From Chinchilla lanigera (taxonomy: Eukaryota; Chordata; Mammalia; Rodentia; Chinchillidae), in NCBI RefSeq assembly GCF_000276665.1, contig NW_004955473.1, positions 1,142,403 to 1,206,402 on the forward strand: a stretch of 64,000 nt of DNA. Direction: 5' to 3'. The notes below the pieces were generated by a model. That model was given only the letters and a program-made list of their open reading frames with translations, was not told the DNA's origin and ran no database searches. The translations under genes were made by a program, and so were the position numbers. This document shows, one piece after another, positions 1 through 12,890 of the stretch; position 1 is the stretch's first letter, and each line of letters begins with the position of its first letter.

Positions 1-2516
1 CTTAAAGAAAAGGGAATCTCTCTCCTTTTTTTTTTTTTTTTTGGTTGATGACATGGAATAGGTCATTTTTGCATATTTTCCAAAGTCACATAAAAGCACA
101 TTTAAAAATCAGGGTGCTGAGCTAATTTTATTATGTTATGTAAATAAGTATACGTAGCAACTATTAATTCACTTCTATGATGAAAACATTTTATTTCAAG
201 AAACAGTGCCATATCAGTATGAAAATTGTACCCGGAATTTGGGAAAAATTCATCTTTGGACAGTAATAATATGTTAAAAGACAGTTCTAATACAAGTAAC
301 CTGAAAGAAGTATAAGTGCTAGGCCGTATTTGAGGTCAACTTTTGGATATTTTCCTATAATGATTATCTCCAGATCTAAGTGTAAACCTAAGATACTTCT
401 GGCTTTCTGAATCAGATCTATCTCTCATCTGAGACAGATGGAAACATCAAGCATTTTTCCCATTTAACTATGTCTTGGGAGAAGGGGTCATTCCTTTCAG
501 GCACATTTAAGGTAATCCAATAGTCAAATTGAAGTTGGAGAGAACAATGCCTATTACAGGTCTCAAAGTGTCGGAATCCTTTGCAATGGCTATGAACCAC
601 AGTTACCTTCTCAGATGACTTCTGCACCTAGAATTGGACAGTTTTGGACTATGGTAAGGAAAGGAACTTGGAAGTGTAAATTGGCCCAAATTCCTGGGTA
701 TGCAGTTAAAGCAAATGATATCTTTAATGGTTATCAACTTAGTCTACAATTTTGTTTTGGCTCATCCCTGTTGGAGACATACTTTAATTCTTGAATTTCT
801 GTCACGGTGACTTTGCTTCCTTTCTACATTTGCATGTATCTTACTTTTCTATCCCTCGGCTGGCCTACACAGATGTTTCTTGGTGGAGCTGGACATATTC
901 CCTATTCTCTGGGCAGGAATTCTCATTAGATGACAAACCTGGAAAGGTTTCTGAATGATCCATTACTAGTGTGTCATACATACATTGTCCATAGTGATGA
1001 AATGTTATTCTGGCATTTGAGGGGAGAGAGTTTTCAGGGCACATTTATGTTTTACCTATTTCTTACAAGAGGGAAGGTAGGGCAGGTTTAATACTACCAT
1101 TTTATAGACATGAAAGTGAGACTTGGAATGATTTCAGTGCAAGATCCTTGGCATTCATCAGTCTTGTAGAATCAAGAAGCGTGATGGATGGACAAGAAAA
1201 TGTATATGTCCAGGCTTTGAAAGAGTTCTGCAGATTTGCAGGGCAGTGATCAGCATTGCCATGAGTTTTCTGGGGGGCAGCTTGTTAAACCCAGTCTTGA
1301 AAACCACAGAGCTCATGCAGGACTGTTTACAGGCTGGACTGTGTCGCAGAATTGGCCCAATATATCAGGTTGTTTAGAATGTAATGCCTCTCCTTACAGT
1401 GCTATTAACTTTTCATGTGCTGATGAGAGAGGGTTTCTTTATAAGCAAACTGGAGTTGCTTGACTTTTCTCTCAGTGATAGAAGGCTTTTGCACTTATTA
1501 ATGTGCTTCATTTTAAGGTTAGAGTACATGATCCCAGAAAATACTGCTTGTGTCCAGGCCTTCAGCAAGTGAATTATTCATCTGCATGTTCTATTTGTAT
1601 TGACTCTCACATTGGAGAAGGCTTACAGTGCTTGATATTTATGATGTTAGAGTTTATAATAAACCGTGTTGGGAATGGCCAACAGAAATCAAGAGGCAGA
1701 AAGGGTTTTCTTTCCTTTCTCAGGTCCGTTTTCTGTTTCTCAGTTGCATTCACTCACTATCCTTAAAGCACGCATGCATGCACACACGCACACACCCTAG
1801 ATGCTCAATTCATTCATGTGCAATTAAACTTAGAATGCAGACTTCATGGAGACAACACATAAAAAACAAAAGCTTAAGAGACCTATTAGTGAAGTTCATT
1901 TGAGTGCCTGAGGTATAAAGAATCTTTACAGCTTTGACAAAATGTATCTCTGAGTGTCTTTGTTTAACCAAGATGTGCTATACATGTTGTGTTATATTTC
2001 AGTGTTCTTGACCTTTTCATTAAAATCCCTTGGAATGAAAGTTTCAAGAGAGATGACAAAGATTTAGTTAAAATTACCAAAAATTGACATTTGTTACGGG
2101 AAATGCTTGTTTTGCTGGCGGTTTTTTCTTTTAAACCCCGCTTGCTATTTCTTTCCTTAGAGTGAGGGGAAAATTTTTTTTCCTGCATGATTTTGATAAA
2201 ATTACATTAGACATTATATGGCCTTACTAGATTCGTAAGCAATAAGATGCACATGAAAGCACATGTTTGTAAGCATATCCTGATGAAAAATAAGACCTGT
2301 GAACCTTCAAGTAGGGAGGAAGCAAGTAGTAGTTCCATTACTTACAATCCCATCAATTGAACCTGATAAAAAGTAGAAAATATATTTCAGTGAGCATCTC
2401 TGGTTAAAGAGTAGGGCCATTGTCTGTCTAATTTCTATGGCTGTTTCAGAAACAAAGTTCTTGGTAGTAATCATTTCTGTCTGAATAAATACAAACCAGC
2501 TTTCTGAGCATTGTTG
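1..2516. other. Unassigned intron sequence
   Basis: No gene or confidently named repeat seen. There is a T-run at 24-42 and a short alternating CA/TG stretch near 1770-1795. The open frames here are under 95 codons, overlap one another in different frames and resemble no family I know. Confidence 0.6.
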
Positions 2517-4036
2517 CTACATTTTTTCCTCTTTTCTTTTTTTGTTAAGTTTATGGGTACATTTTAAATATACATAATAATCATTTTCATTATAGGGACG
2601 TTATACTTGCACATGACTTATCTAAATTTCTCCTTTCTTTCTAAATTGCTTACCCTCGCATCAGTCCCTCTTCCCCTCCTTATTTACAAAAGTTTTGTTT
2701 CCATTTTTCCTTCTTTTGTCATTTTTTCCTTTTCCCTTCCTTCTTTTCTCCCTTCTCCTCTATTTTGTTTTCCTTCCTATTTCGTAATATTAAGTATACA
2801 TTCTGGTCCTTATATCCACTTTTGGTTTCTCACACCTGCGAAGTAATGCAGTATTTACACATGTGTGTTCCATTTATTGTAATTAAGTGTATGACCTCAA
2901 GGTCCATCCATTTACCTAGAAATATCTCATGCTTATCCTTCTTTATGGCTGAGTAGTACTCCAATGTATACAAAAAACACACCATTATCCATTCATTGAT
3001 TGATGAGCATTTGGGTTGTTTCCAAGATTTAGTTATTAGAAACTGTGCTGCTACAAACATGGGTATGCACACATCACTGTGGTATGATGTTTTAAAATCT
3101 TTTGGGACAATTCCAAGAAGGGGAATAGCTGGGTCCAATGGGACCGCTAGTTTTTTGAAGAACCTTCACACTGATTTCCACAGTAGTTGCACTAGTCTAC
3201 ACTCCCACCAACAGGGGAGAAGGATTCCTTTTTCCCTATAGTCCCTCCAGCATTTGTTATTGGTTGATTTCTTGATAATTGCCATTCTTTCTGGAGTGAG
3301 ATGGAATCTGTGTTGTTTAATTTGCATTTTGTTAATGACCAGTGGTGTAGAATATTTTTTCTATATATTTAACTGCTATTTCTATTTCTTTATCTGAGAA
3401 ATATCTATTTATTTCAGGTGCCCATTTTTGGATTGGATCTTTAAATTTGGGGGGTCGAATTTTTTTGAATTTTTTATATATTCTAGATACTAGTTTTTTG
3501 TGTGAGGAGTAGCTGGAAATTTTTTTCTCTGTTCTCTGGTTTGTCTCTTTATTCTGCTGATGATTTCTTGTGCTGTCCAAAAGTTTTTTTTTAAATAAGA
3601 TTATTTCCCAGTTATTGATTCTTTGTTATATTTCCCTTGCAGGCTGGGCTTTATTTATAAAGTCTTTTTTTTTGCTTACATCTATGTCTTCAAGATTTCT
3701 GCTTATTTTTCTTCCGGTAGATTTAGTATTTCTGTGCTAATATTTAGATCTTTGATCCATTTTGATTTTAGTTTAGCTCATGGTGAGAGATGTGGGTCTA
3801 ATTTCTGTCTTTGCCATGTGGAGAACCAGTTTTTCCAGCACCATTTATGAAAGAGGCTTTCTTTCTTCCAATTAGCGTGTTTGGCCCCTTTGTCAAAGAT
3901 GAGGTTGACTGAGTGTGTTTGCACTTGTTTCTGCATCTTCTATTCTGTTCATTGGTCCTGGGGTCTGTTTCTTTGCCAGTACCATGCTGTTTTTATCACA
4001 GTAGCTTTGTAACCATCTCTCTTCAGAAACGTACTT
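2517..4036 (-). mobile_element. LINE-1 fragment (3' UTR and ORF2 C-terminal half), antisense
   Basis: Reading the minus strand, 4036 to about 2830 gives a broken ORF2 3' portion, including a recognisable C-terminal stretch with the [10 protein letters not shown] signature typical of L1 ORF2 ends, followed by a 3' UTR with a long purine tract (pyrimidines at 2695-2785 on the + strand) and a T-rich left edge. The 5' part is missing, as in a 5'-truncated insertion. The same ORF2 segment recurs at 6.85-8.05 kb in the larger L1. Several frameshifts and stops show it is dead. Confidence 0.9.
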
Positions 4037-6030
4037 GCTTTCTGTGCAGCAAGAGTCATGTGTGTCCTTTCTTTTTGACACGCTGACTTACCAGGGAACC
4101 TGGAAAACAGGATAGCCATCCTTCTAGATAGAAGCTAGTCTTTCCTTTTATACCTTTGACGTTTGATCTGTTAGGCTACAGCTATGTGACAACCCTTCCT
4201 CAGTATAATATACATTCCCAAACGAGGGATGAGAGTCACAGTCTTACCAGAGAGGACTACACTGGCACTGCATGAAGGGTGAAGGAAAAGTAGCAAGGAA
4301 ATCTTCCAGGAGAAGAAATGGCTAAACTGAAGCTTTGAAGTGCAATAAGGATTTGACATGTAAAAAAACCAATAAATTCAGTCATAGGAATAAACAGCAT
4401 GTACAAAAGCTATGTGGCTCTATATAGCATATGCACAAAGAGGAATAAAATGCAAGCCCAGCTCTTGTGGATTTCACAGTCAGTAGGAAACCTATTTTGG
4501 TTTGCTTTTCAGTAATGAAAAAGATGACTTTGTCTTAATGTTCTCAATTTTGAGTCTTCCCACCCACAGCTGCCTTTAGGAAAGTGCAACCTGTGCAGTC
4601 ATTCAGAAGGGCCCAGTGTTTACTTTAATGCTCTGTGTTGCCAGTTTGAAATTCTCAACTTTTTTTTGAACAAGGAAACCACATTTTCATTTTGTACTGA
4701 GCCTCACAAAATAACAGGGTGGCTCTTCTTATGTCTTATACTATTTTAACAAGTATCAGCTTTGTGGCCAAAAAAAATACCCTCTGCCCTTTCTTGTCCC
4801 CTTCTGTTATCTGCCTGTCACCCCTGCTCTGTCTCAGTGAGTACAACTTCAGATAAACTCACTCCTACCCCAATTTAGAGGACTCAATGGCTTTTCCTTG
4901 CAAGGACTAGTTGACTTCTCAAAGAGGACAGCAGGCAAAGGTTGGTAGGAAATGTAGTTTTCTAAGAATGTATCTTTAAGGTAGATTTTTTAAAACAAAT
5001 TTTTCATTACTGTTATAAAAACGGTGGTAACACTGGAACTGTGCTGATTACAATGCTTTTCTTACATGCTGAGCCGTTCACAAGTTTCTGTGTTCTAGTC
5101 ATAAAAGGTAAGTGAATATAGTAGGTAGATGGGTCAAGCTCTCTCAAATCAGTATGTTTATCCTGTGACCTATGGAAGTCAAATGTGCACAGTACCTAGG
5201 AATCTTGGTGCTACCTATTGGAGGACTGAGCTTTGCTCCTTTCTTCTTTCTTCATCAAATAAGATGAAAATGTTGAGTCCCTAGACATATGAGATGGGGA
5301 TACAGTGCCAGGTGCAGGGATCCCATTCATGTGAGCACCCACCACATGGGCCTCTCTTAGCCAAATAACCTGCGGATGCGTGGAGCAGACTCTTGTCTCA
5401 TGAACACCATCATCACACCATCTGCCTGACTTAGACCTCTTTTAATAATTTATATTCTGATCTTTTAGGAGTGCAACTCTGGGTGTTTTGTATATTTCAG
5501 ATAGATTAAGTTAAATATGAAATCATAATGTGTTACTGAGCTCCAGTTGAATTTAAAATGGTTCTTTCTTCACTTGTGCTAAAGAAGCATTATAAAAAGG
5601 GTATTTTGATGTTTTGACAGACTACTGAGAAAAGAAATTTGTCAACTCAAGTCTTTAGAAAACTTACTGTAATTTTTCTTGAGAAAGTGGATACTTTTAG
5701 TAGCTTTGGGGAGGATGAAGGAGGGTTGAAGAAGAATAGAAGAAATTTGATTTAGCAACTATTTATGTACTTTAAAAGCAAATCCAAATACTACCCTTCT
5801 CCTTTAGTCTATAAGGAGAATCAAGGAAGTGGGGCTGGCAATCAGCAGAAATTCCAGGAGCAAGCAATGAGAAGTTTAAAGACCACAACAAGAGATTCAA
5901 GCTAGTGCAGCAGCAGGTGATCATTGCGGCATAGGTCTACTCATCCAAACTCCTCTGGGCTTTCTGTATGCTGCTCATTGTGTTGTGCTCAGTGGAATGA
6001 AGATAAATGTAGAGTCATTTATCTGTACAT
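4037..6030. other. Unassigned intron sequence
   Basis: No coding potential or clear repeat family recognised between the L1 fragment and the Tigger-like element. Confidence 0.55.
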
Positions 6031-6039
6031 GGTAAGTAC

Positions 6040-6418
6040 ATTAGCAGTAGTTCTCTTTTCTGAATACACATTGCCCACTATGTCCATGGGTTCCACATCC
6101 ACTAGTTCAAGCAACTGCAAATTGAAGATATTTGGGGAGAAATTACATTTGTTGTGATCATACATAGGCTATTTTCCTTGTCAATATTCCTTAAAATACA
6201 GTGTAAGAACTATCTATATAGCCTTTACATTATATTAGGCATTGTACGTGACCTAGAAATGATCTAAAGTATACAGGAGAATGTGTGTAGATTATAGTAA
6301 ATACTGTGCCATTTTATATTAAGGACTTGAATGTCCATAGATTTTGGTGTTCATAGGTTCCTGGAACCAATTCCCCTTCTGAGTGAGGGTTAAATATAAT
6401 GAGGTTTGCACTCTTGAA
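6040..6418. mobile_element. Tigger/MER2-like DNA transposon relic
   Basis: The stretch matches the well known non-autonomous pogo/Tigger (MER2-type) consensus in order: the 'ccatgggttcCACATCCACTAG' type start, the block around 6230-6300 (tttacattatattaggcatt ... gatctaaagtatacaggaga), the block 'ccattttatattaaggactt', and the terminal 'cctggaaccaattccccttc' near 6360-6380. Identification is from memory of the family; terminal inverted repeats are too decayed to define ends. The right end stops about 90 bases before the large L1. Confidence 0.75.
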
Positions 6419-6704
6419 CTCAAAGTCTAGCTGGAAAGACAAGGATCACCCACTCAGGACATCTAATTGAGGCCAAGGCCACTTGATTACAGTTAAAAGC
6501 CTAGATTCCTTTTTTTAAGAGAAAAAAATAAAACAAGAATTTAAAGCAAGATAATAGGAGGGTGACAATGGTTAATACATTGTGTATTGTCATCTTTAAA
6601 TTTGTTACTCAGAATATAATAATATGTCAGCATTTAATTGTCCAAACAGCATTAGCATTAGCCTTTCTTTCCAATGAACTAAGAGAAATTAGTAGTATAA
6701 CTAT

Positions 6705-6708
<4 letters not shown>

Positions 6709-6736
<28 letters not shown>
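6709..6736 (+). repeat. (TA)n microsatellite
   Basis: About 14 TA units inside the L1 3' UTR; it lies between the purine tract and the conserved distal 3' UTR. Confidence 0.95.
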
Positions 6737-6740
<4 letters not shown>

Positions 6741-6879
6741 TTCCTTTTTGCTTTTTCTTTGCTTCTTTTCTCTATTCTTCCATCCCAGTGTCTTTTTCAT
6801 TTTGAAGTTTCTTGCCATTTTACAATATCTATTATACATTTTGGATCTTACTCTTTAGCTTCTCACACTAGGGAGACAA

Positions 6880-9800
6880 TATGATATTTATACATCTGCA
6901 TCTGCTTTGTTTCACTTATGAGTATGGTCTCGAGTTGCGTCCATTTACCTATAAAAGTCTCAAGTTTATCCTTCTTTATGGCTGAGTAGTGCTCCAGTGC
7001 ATAAAAGGACCACATCATTTTTATCTATTCCTCAGTTGATGACATTTTGGTTGTTTCCAAGATCTAGCTATTACAAATTGTGCTGTTATAGACATGGGTG
7101 CACATGGATCACTGTGGTATGATGTTTTTAATTCTTCTGGAAAGATACCCAGAAGGGGCATAGCTAGGTGAAAGGGGACATCCAAAACTAGGTTTTTCAG
7201 GAATCTCCAGACTGATTTCCACAGTGGCTGCCCTAGTCGACACTCCCACCAACAGTAGAGAAAGGTTCCTTTTCTCCCACAGCCCCTCCAGCATTTGTTA
7301 TCTGTTGATTTTTTGACAATAGCCATTCTTATTCAGGTGAGAGAATCACAGTGTTGTTTTCATTTGCATCTCTCAAATTACCAGTGAGGTGGAACAGTTT
7401 TTCATATATTTATTTGCTGTTTGTATTTCATCTGGGAAGTGTGTAGTGGTCTCAGATGCCCATTTTTTGAATCTGTCTTTAAATTTGGGAGGTCTGATCT
7501 TTTTTGAATTCTTTACATGTTCTTGATTGTAATCCTTTTTCTGAGGAACATCTAGCAAACATTTTTTCTCACATTGTGTGTTGTCTCTTCACCCTGTTGG
7601 TGGTTTCTCTTGCTGTGCGAAAGCTTTTTAATAAGATAAGATCCAAGTTGTTGATTCTTTGTGATAGTTCCTGTGTGACAGGGGTTTTATTCACAAAGTC
7701 TTTGCCTATACCAATGTCTTCAAGAATTTTACCTATTCTGTCTTCCAGCAGATTTAATGCTTCTGTGTTAATATTTAGGTCTTTGATCCATGTCAAGTTC
7801 AGTGCATGGTGAAAGATATGGGTCCAGTTTTAATTTTCTAATCTTTGGCATGTGAAGAGCCAGTTTTTCCAACACCATTTATTAAAGAGGCTATCTTTCT
7901 TCCAGTGAATGTGTTTGACACCTTTTGTCAAAGATAAGGTGGCTGAGTGTGCCTGGAGTTGTTTCTGCACCTTCTAATCTGTTCCATTGATCTTCAGGTC
8001 TGGTTTTTGCCATTACCATGCTGCTTTTATCACAGTAGCTTTATAGTATAATTTCAAGTCAGGGATTGTGATGTTGCCTGCCTTGCCTTTGTTGCCCAGA
8101 ATTGCCTTGGTATTCTAGGTCTCTTCTTGTACCAAATGAATTTTAGGATTGTTTTCTGTAATGCTGTGAGATATGTTGTTGGAATTTTGATTGGAATTGC
8201 ATTAAATCTGTATAACAGCTTTGGAAATATGGCCATTTTCACTATATTAGTTCTTCCTACCCAAAATTAAGGGATATCTTTCCATTTTCTGATATCTTCA
8301 ATCTCCTTTTTCAGAGTACTGTAGTTTTCAATGTAGAGGTTTTTTACATACTTTATGAGATTTATTTCTAGGTATTTCACTTCTTTGGATGTTATTGTGG
8401 AAAATATTGTTTCCTTAATTTTTCTCTCAGTGAGTTTGTTTTTTGTGTACAGGAAGGCTATTGATTTTTGAGTGTTGACTTTGTATCCAGCTATGCTACT
8501 GAATTTGCTTATTAAATCTGGCAGTTTTTTAGTGGAGCTTTTGTGTTCTTCTATGTAGAGTGTCATGTCATTTGCAAACAATGATAATTTAACTTCTACC
8601 TTTGATATCATTACTCCTTTTTTTCTTTCTCTTGTGTAATTGCTCTGGCCAAAGACTGCAGGACTATGTTGAATAAGAGTAGAGACATTGGACATTCTTG
8701 TCTTGTTCCTGATTTTAGAGTGAAAGTTTTCAGTTTTTTTTCCACTTAGTATGATGTTGGCTGTTGGTTTGTCATAGACAGCTTTCGTCAGATTGAGATA
8801 AAGACTATCTATTCCAATTTTCTGTAGGGTTTTTATCATGAATGCATGCTGGACTTTGTCAAAAGCTTTTTCTGCATCTATTGAGATGATCATATGATTT
8901 TTGTCATTGGCTCTGTTAATATGGTGCATTACATTTATTGATTTACATATGTTGTTCCATCTCTGAATCCCTTGGATGAATCCTACTTGGTCATGTTGTA
9001 TAATTTTCATGATAATTTACTACATTCTGTTTGCCAGTATCTTAATGAACATTTTTCCATCTATGTTCATTAGGGAGATTGATCTCTACTTCTCTTTCTT
9101 AGTTAGGTCTTTCTCCTGTTTTGGTATCAGGGTAATACTTGCTTCTAGGAACAAATTTGGGAGTATGGCTTTCCTATCAATTTCATTAAATAGTTTGAGA
9201 AGTAGTGGTGTTACGTCTTCTCAAAATTTCTCAAAGAATTCAGCAGTAAATCTGTCAGGGCCTGGGCTTTTCTTTGTTGGTAGGTTTTTAATTACATCTT
9301 TGATTTTAGTGATTGATATTGGTTTATTTAGGATATTTATATCTTCTTGATTCAGCTTTGGTAATTCATGTGTATCTAGGAACCTCTCCACTTCTTTTCC
9401 ATTATCCATCTTATTAAAATACAAGTTTTCAAAGTAGGTATAGATCAACGTCTGGATTTCTGCAGGATCTCTTGTGATTTCACCCTTTTTCATTCTAATT
9501 GCATGGATTTTAGTCTTTTGTCTTTTTGATAAGGATGGCTAGGGAATGTCGATTTTATTTAATCTTTCAAATAACCAACACTTCATTTATTCTTTGTATT
9601 TTTTTACAAAAATATATATATTTTTAAAATTTTAATATTAATATAATGCAGTATATTAATTTCTTCTCTGATCTTTATAATTTCTGTCCCCATACACTTT
9701 TTTGGCTTATCCTGCTCTTCTTTTCCTAGAGCTTTAAGGTTCATGATTAAGTTGTTTTTGTATACTCGTTTTGTTTTCCTGATATGGGTATTCACTGCTA

Positions 9801-10800
9801 TAAATTTCCCTTTTAGGACTGCTTTCATTGTGTACCATAAATTCTGGTATGTTGTACTGTTATTATTATTTAGTTATAGAAACTTGCTAATTTCTTTTTA
9901 AATTTTATCTGTGACCCATTGGTTGTTCAAGAGATTACTATTTAATTTCCACGTATTTATGAACTTCTGGTGATTACTTTTGCCACTGATTTCCAATTTC
10001 ATTGCACTATGTTTTGATAATATGCCTGGGATAATTTCCGTTCCTTTGAATTTACTTAGGCATGTTCTAGGAGCTCGGATACTGTGCTCTATTTTGGAGA
10101 ACATCCCATCTGCAGCTGAGAAGAATGTGTATTGTGATGTTGTGGGGTGGAACACTCTGTAGACATCTACTACGTCCATTTGTTCAAAAGTTTGTTTCAG
10201 TTCTAATGCTTCATTGTTGACTTTTTGTCTAGTTGATCTGTCCTTTTGTGATAGTGGGGTATTAAGATCCTCCAATACCATTTTTAATTTCCTATCACCT
10301 TATCTGAAATATTGTATTGCTTGTATTTTTTGTGTGTTATTTTGTAAATGTCTTTGTTTTTGTTAATATGTTTTCATTATTTTATCTTTAAAATAAAAAA
10401 GATCCCCCAATACAATTGTATTGGTGTTTATTTGCTTTTTCATGCCTATTAATATTTTTTACATAGTTGTGTGTGCTGATATTTGTGGCATATGTATTTG
10501 CGATCATTCTTTCTTCCTCTTTGATTGTTCCCTTTACAAGGATGTAGTGACCTTGTTTATGTCTTTTAATAAGTCTTGGCTTGAAATTCACTTTGTCTGC
10601 AAGTAGAATAACTACCCCTGATTTTTTCTGGATTCCTATCACATGGAGCAATGTTTTCCATCCTTTGACTTTCACTCTGTGAATTTCTTTTTGCATTAAA
10701 TGTGTTCCTTGTATGCAGCATATTGTTGGATCTTACTTCTCTATCCATTCTCCCACTCTCTGTCTTTTGATTGGTGAATTGAGACCATTAACATTCATGG
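6880..10800 (-). pseudogene. L1 ORF2 remnant (endonuclease, reverse transcriptase)
   Basis: The N-terminal part (10800-9898) carries endonuclease-like sequence starting with a NVNGLNSPIKRQR-type beginning and including FHPTTSQYTFFSAADGMFS. 9493-9221 and 9010-8267 carry the reverse transcriptase fingers/palm with SPGPDRFTAEFF, DAEKAFDKVQHAF and the active-site region, where the usual FADD is read as FAND, so a catalytic Asp is lost. 7326-7021 holds the cysteine-containing C-terminus (CWRGCG ... LYCWWEC). Reading requires frame changes between segments. In L1 this protein nicks DNA and reverse transcribes L1 RNA; this copy cannot. Confidence 0.9.
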
Positions 10801-11101
10801 TTATAACTGATATGTATTGACTTATACTTGTCATGTTATTTTCCTGTGTTTGGATCCTCCTTTTTTTTTTTAAATCCCTCTGTTTAATTGCTTGCCTTGC
10901 CCGTTGTATTCCTTCTGTTGGGATTCATGGACATATAGTCCTTGTTATCTCATTCTAGATTGTCCTTCAAACCATTTGGGCATGCTAGTTTGTGGTCATA
11001 AATTTCCCCAGATAGTCTTTGTCATGAATTACCTTATTTCTCCATCAGTTTTGAAAGATAGTTTTGTGGGGTACATCAATCATGTTCAAGGTTATTTTCT
11101 T

Positions 11102-11850
11102 TTAGAATTTAAAGTACTTCACTGCACTCTTTCCTTGACTTGAGGGTTTATGCTGAGAAGCAGTTGGGAATCTGCTGAGCTTCACTTTATAGGTGATTTC
11201 TTTCTTTTCCCAAACAGCTTTTAAGATTCTTTTCTTTTGTTGAATATTTGGAATCTTGACTATGATATCCATGGCTATAGATATTTCTTGGTTGTGGCTA
11301 AGTGGAGTTCTATATGCCACACTTACCTGCATATCAAATCTTTTTCTCTACCAAGGAAGTTTTCTCCCATGATGTCTGTGAACACATTTTTATATCATTT
11401 TTTCTATCTCCTGCTTTTTCATTGACTGCAAACAATCTTAAGTTATTCTTCTTTGCTTCATCTGGCAGCTGCTGTGTTGATTTTTCATCATCCCTTGCTA
11501 TTTTCAAGAAATCTTTCTTTTCATCACCAGGGATAAAGCTCAGCAGCAGAAGTGTCTGCCTGTGAAGCACAAGGTCCTGAGCTCAATTCCCAGGACCAAA
11601 AAAAGAAAAAAGTCTTTCTTTTCATGATCACTAACAACAACCTTATCTTCTATATCTGAGATCCTGTTCTCCCATTGGCTTAATCTGTTGCAGTTACTTT
11701 CAATGGAATTTTTATTCTTGTGGATATCTGCTTGAATCTGCCTTACGGATTTTATTTCTTTCCTATGTTGAGCATTCCAGGTTTCCATAATTTTCTTAAT
11801 CTTCTCTAGGTTTTTTGTCTGTATCTGCTCTAGAGTCACTAAGTACAGTT
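11102..11850 (-). pseudogene. L1 ORF1 remnant, interrupted by an ID SINE
   Basis: Minus-strand frames give a coiled-coil-like stretch ending in ENRISDIEDKV (11839 to about 11640), and, past the ID insertion, a segment resembling the RNA-binding C-terminal domain (KIPNIQQKKRILKAVWEKKE, 11250-11200 region). ORF1p is the RNA chaperone of the L1 particle. Stops and frameshifts plus the SINE insertion rule out function. Confidence 0.8.
11525..11612 (+). mobile_element. ID SINE inserted in L1 ORF1
   Basis: A tRNA-derived ID body (ggataaagctcagcagcaga, then a degenerate B box 'gagctcaattccca') with a short A-rich tail. It is flanked by perfect 13-base target-site duplications TCTTTCTTTTCAT at 11512-11524 and 11613-11625. 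More diverged than the young ID copies elsewhere in the window. Confidence 0.92.
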
Positions 11851-12596
11851 TTTATTTTGGACACCATCTTTGTAGTTACCTGAGAAATTATTTTTGTTTT
11901 GATTTTTTTCTAGAGCCTCATTCAATTACTTTGTTGTTATCATTTTAGGGAAGCTAGGTAGGTGGCTTTCAAATTATTCAACCTTATTACCCCCTAGGTT
12001 TACCTTTGGTTAATTGGATATCTGCGGTTGCATCTTATTGAGGTGTCTTCTTATTTTCTTTTCTTTTTAAATTTTAATTCCTGGAGTGTTGCTTGTAAAT
12101 TGTCTATGCTAGATTGCTTTATTCCTAGTATTTAGAACCCTTAGGAAATGACTACTTATCCAAGGTATCTTCCAGGTGTAGCTGGTATTTGAGTTTGGAG
12201 TCTGTTGTAATATCCTATCTCTTAAATTTCTTGGGGAGAAGTTGCTGTCTGTTTGGCCCAGCCCCTGGTTCTTTGGCACTGTGCCATAGATTTTCTGTGA
12301 ACCTTAGTCAATCTCAGTCTTGGAATATCAGGAAGAAGAGCTGTTTAGAACAATTATGTCATTTTTGGCTATAGTGGTACCATCAATAATGACACTAGCA
12401 TCAAACATAGCCTGAAAATGACAAACTGAGCTAGCCATTAATCTGCCACCTTTAACTGTGAACTAGATTTTTTGGTTATATAACAAAATCTAAAACATAT
12501 CAGAAAATTATATGTAGTATCCAAATCCTTAATATGTCAGTTTTGCACCCAGGAGTTAAAATTTAAAATGGTTTAGGGAGAAAACACAGAAGTGGA

Positions 12597-12616
12597 AGAA
12601 GAAGAAGAAGAAGAAG
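12597..12616 (+). repeat. (GAA)n microsatellite
   Basis: About six GAA units inside the L1 5' UTR. Confidence 0.9.
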
Positions 12617-12833
12617 AGATTAGAAGTACAGCTGGAGGACACAGGGGGAACTCACTAACTTTGGCAAATCAGTCCAGAAGACTGGAGGGAAAGAGAGAAG
12701 GAAGAGATGAAAAGAAGAATAGGACAAAACCACAACAATAAAAAAGCTAGAAATCATGTTCAATCTTATATAAAACAAGATCAAATAGTCAACGAGATAT
12801 AAAGAAAAACAAAACCACCACAATAACAAAAAA

Positions 12834-12834
12834 C

Positions 12835-12866
<32 letters not shown>

Positions 12867-12890
12867 GGAGGGAGAGAGAGAGAGAGAGGA
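12834..12890 (+). repeat. (GA)n purine tract
   Basis: Nearly uninterrupted GA dinucleotides with small GGGA interruptions, within the L1 5' UTR. Confidence 0.95.

Noticed and set aside
8267..9010. 247-codon minus-strand open frame as a gene
   Set aside because: It is the reverse transcriptase part of the antisense L1 ORF2, with a changed active site and broken frames on both sides.
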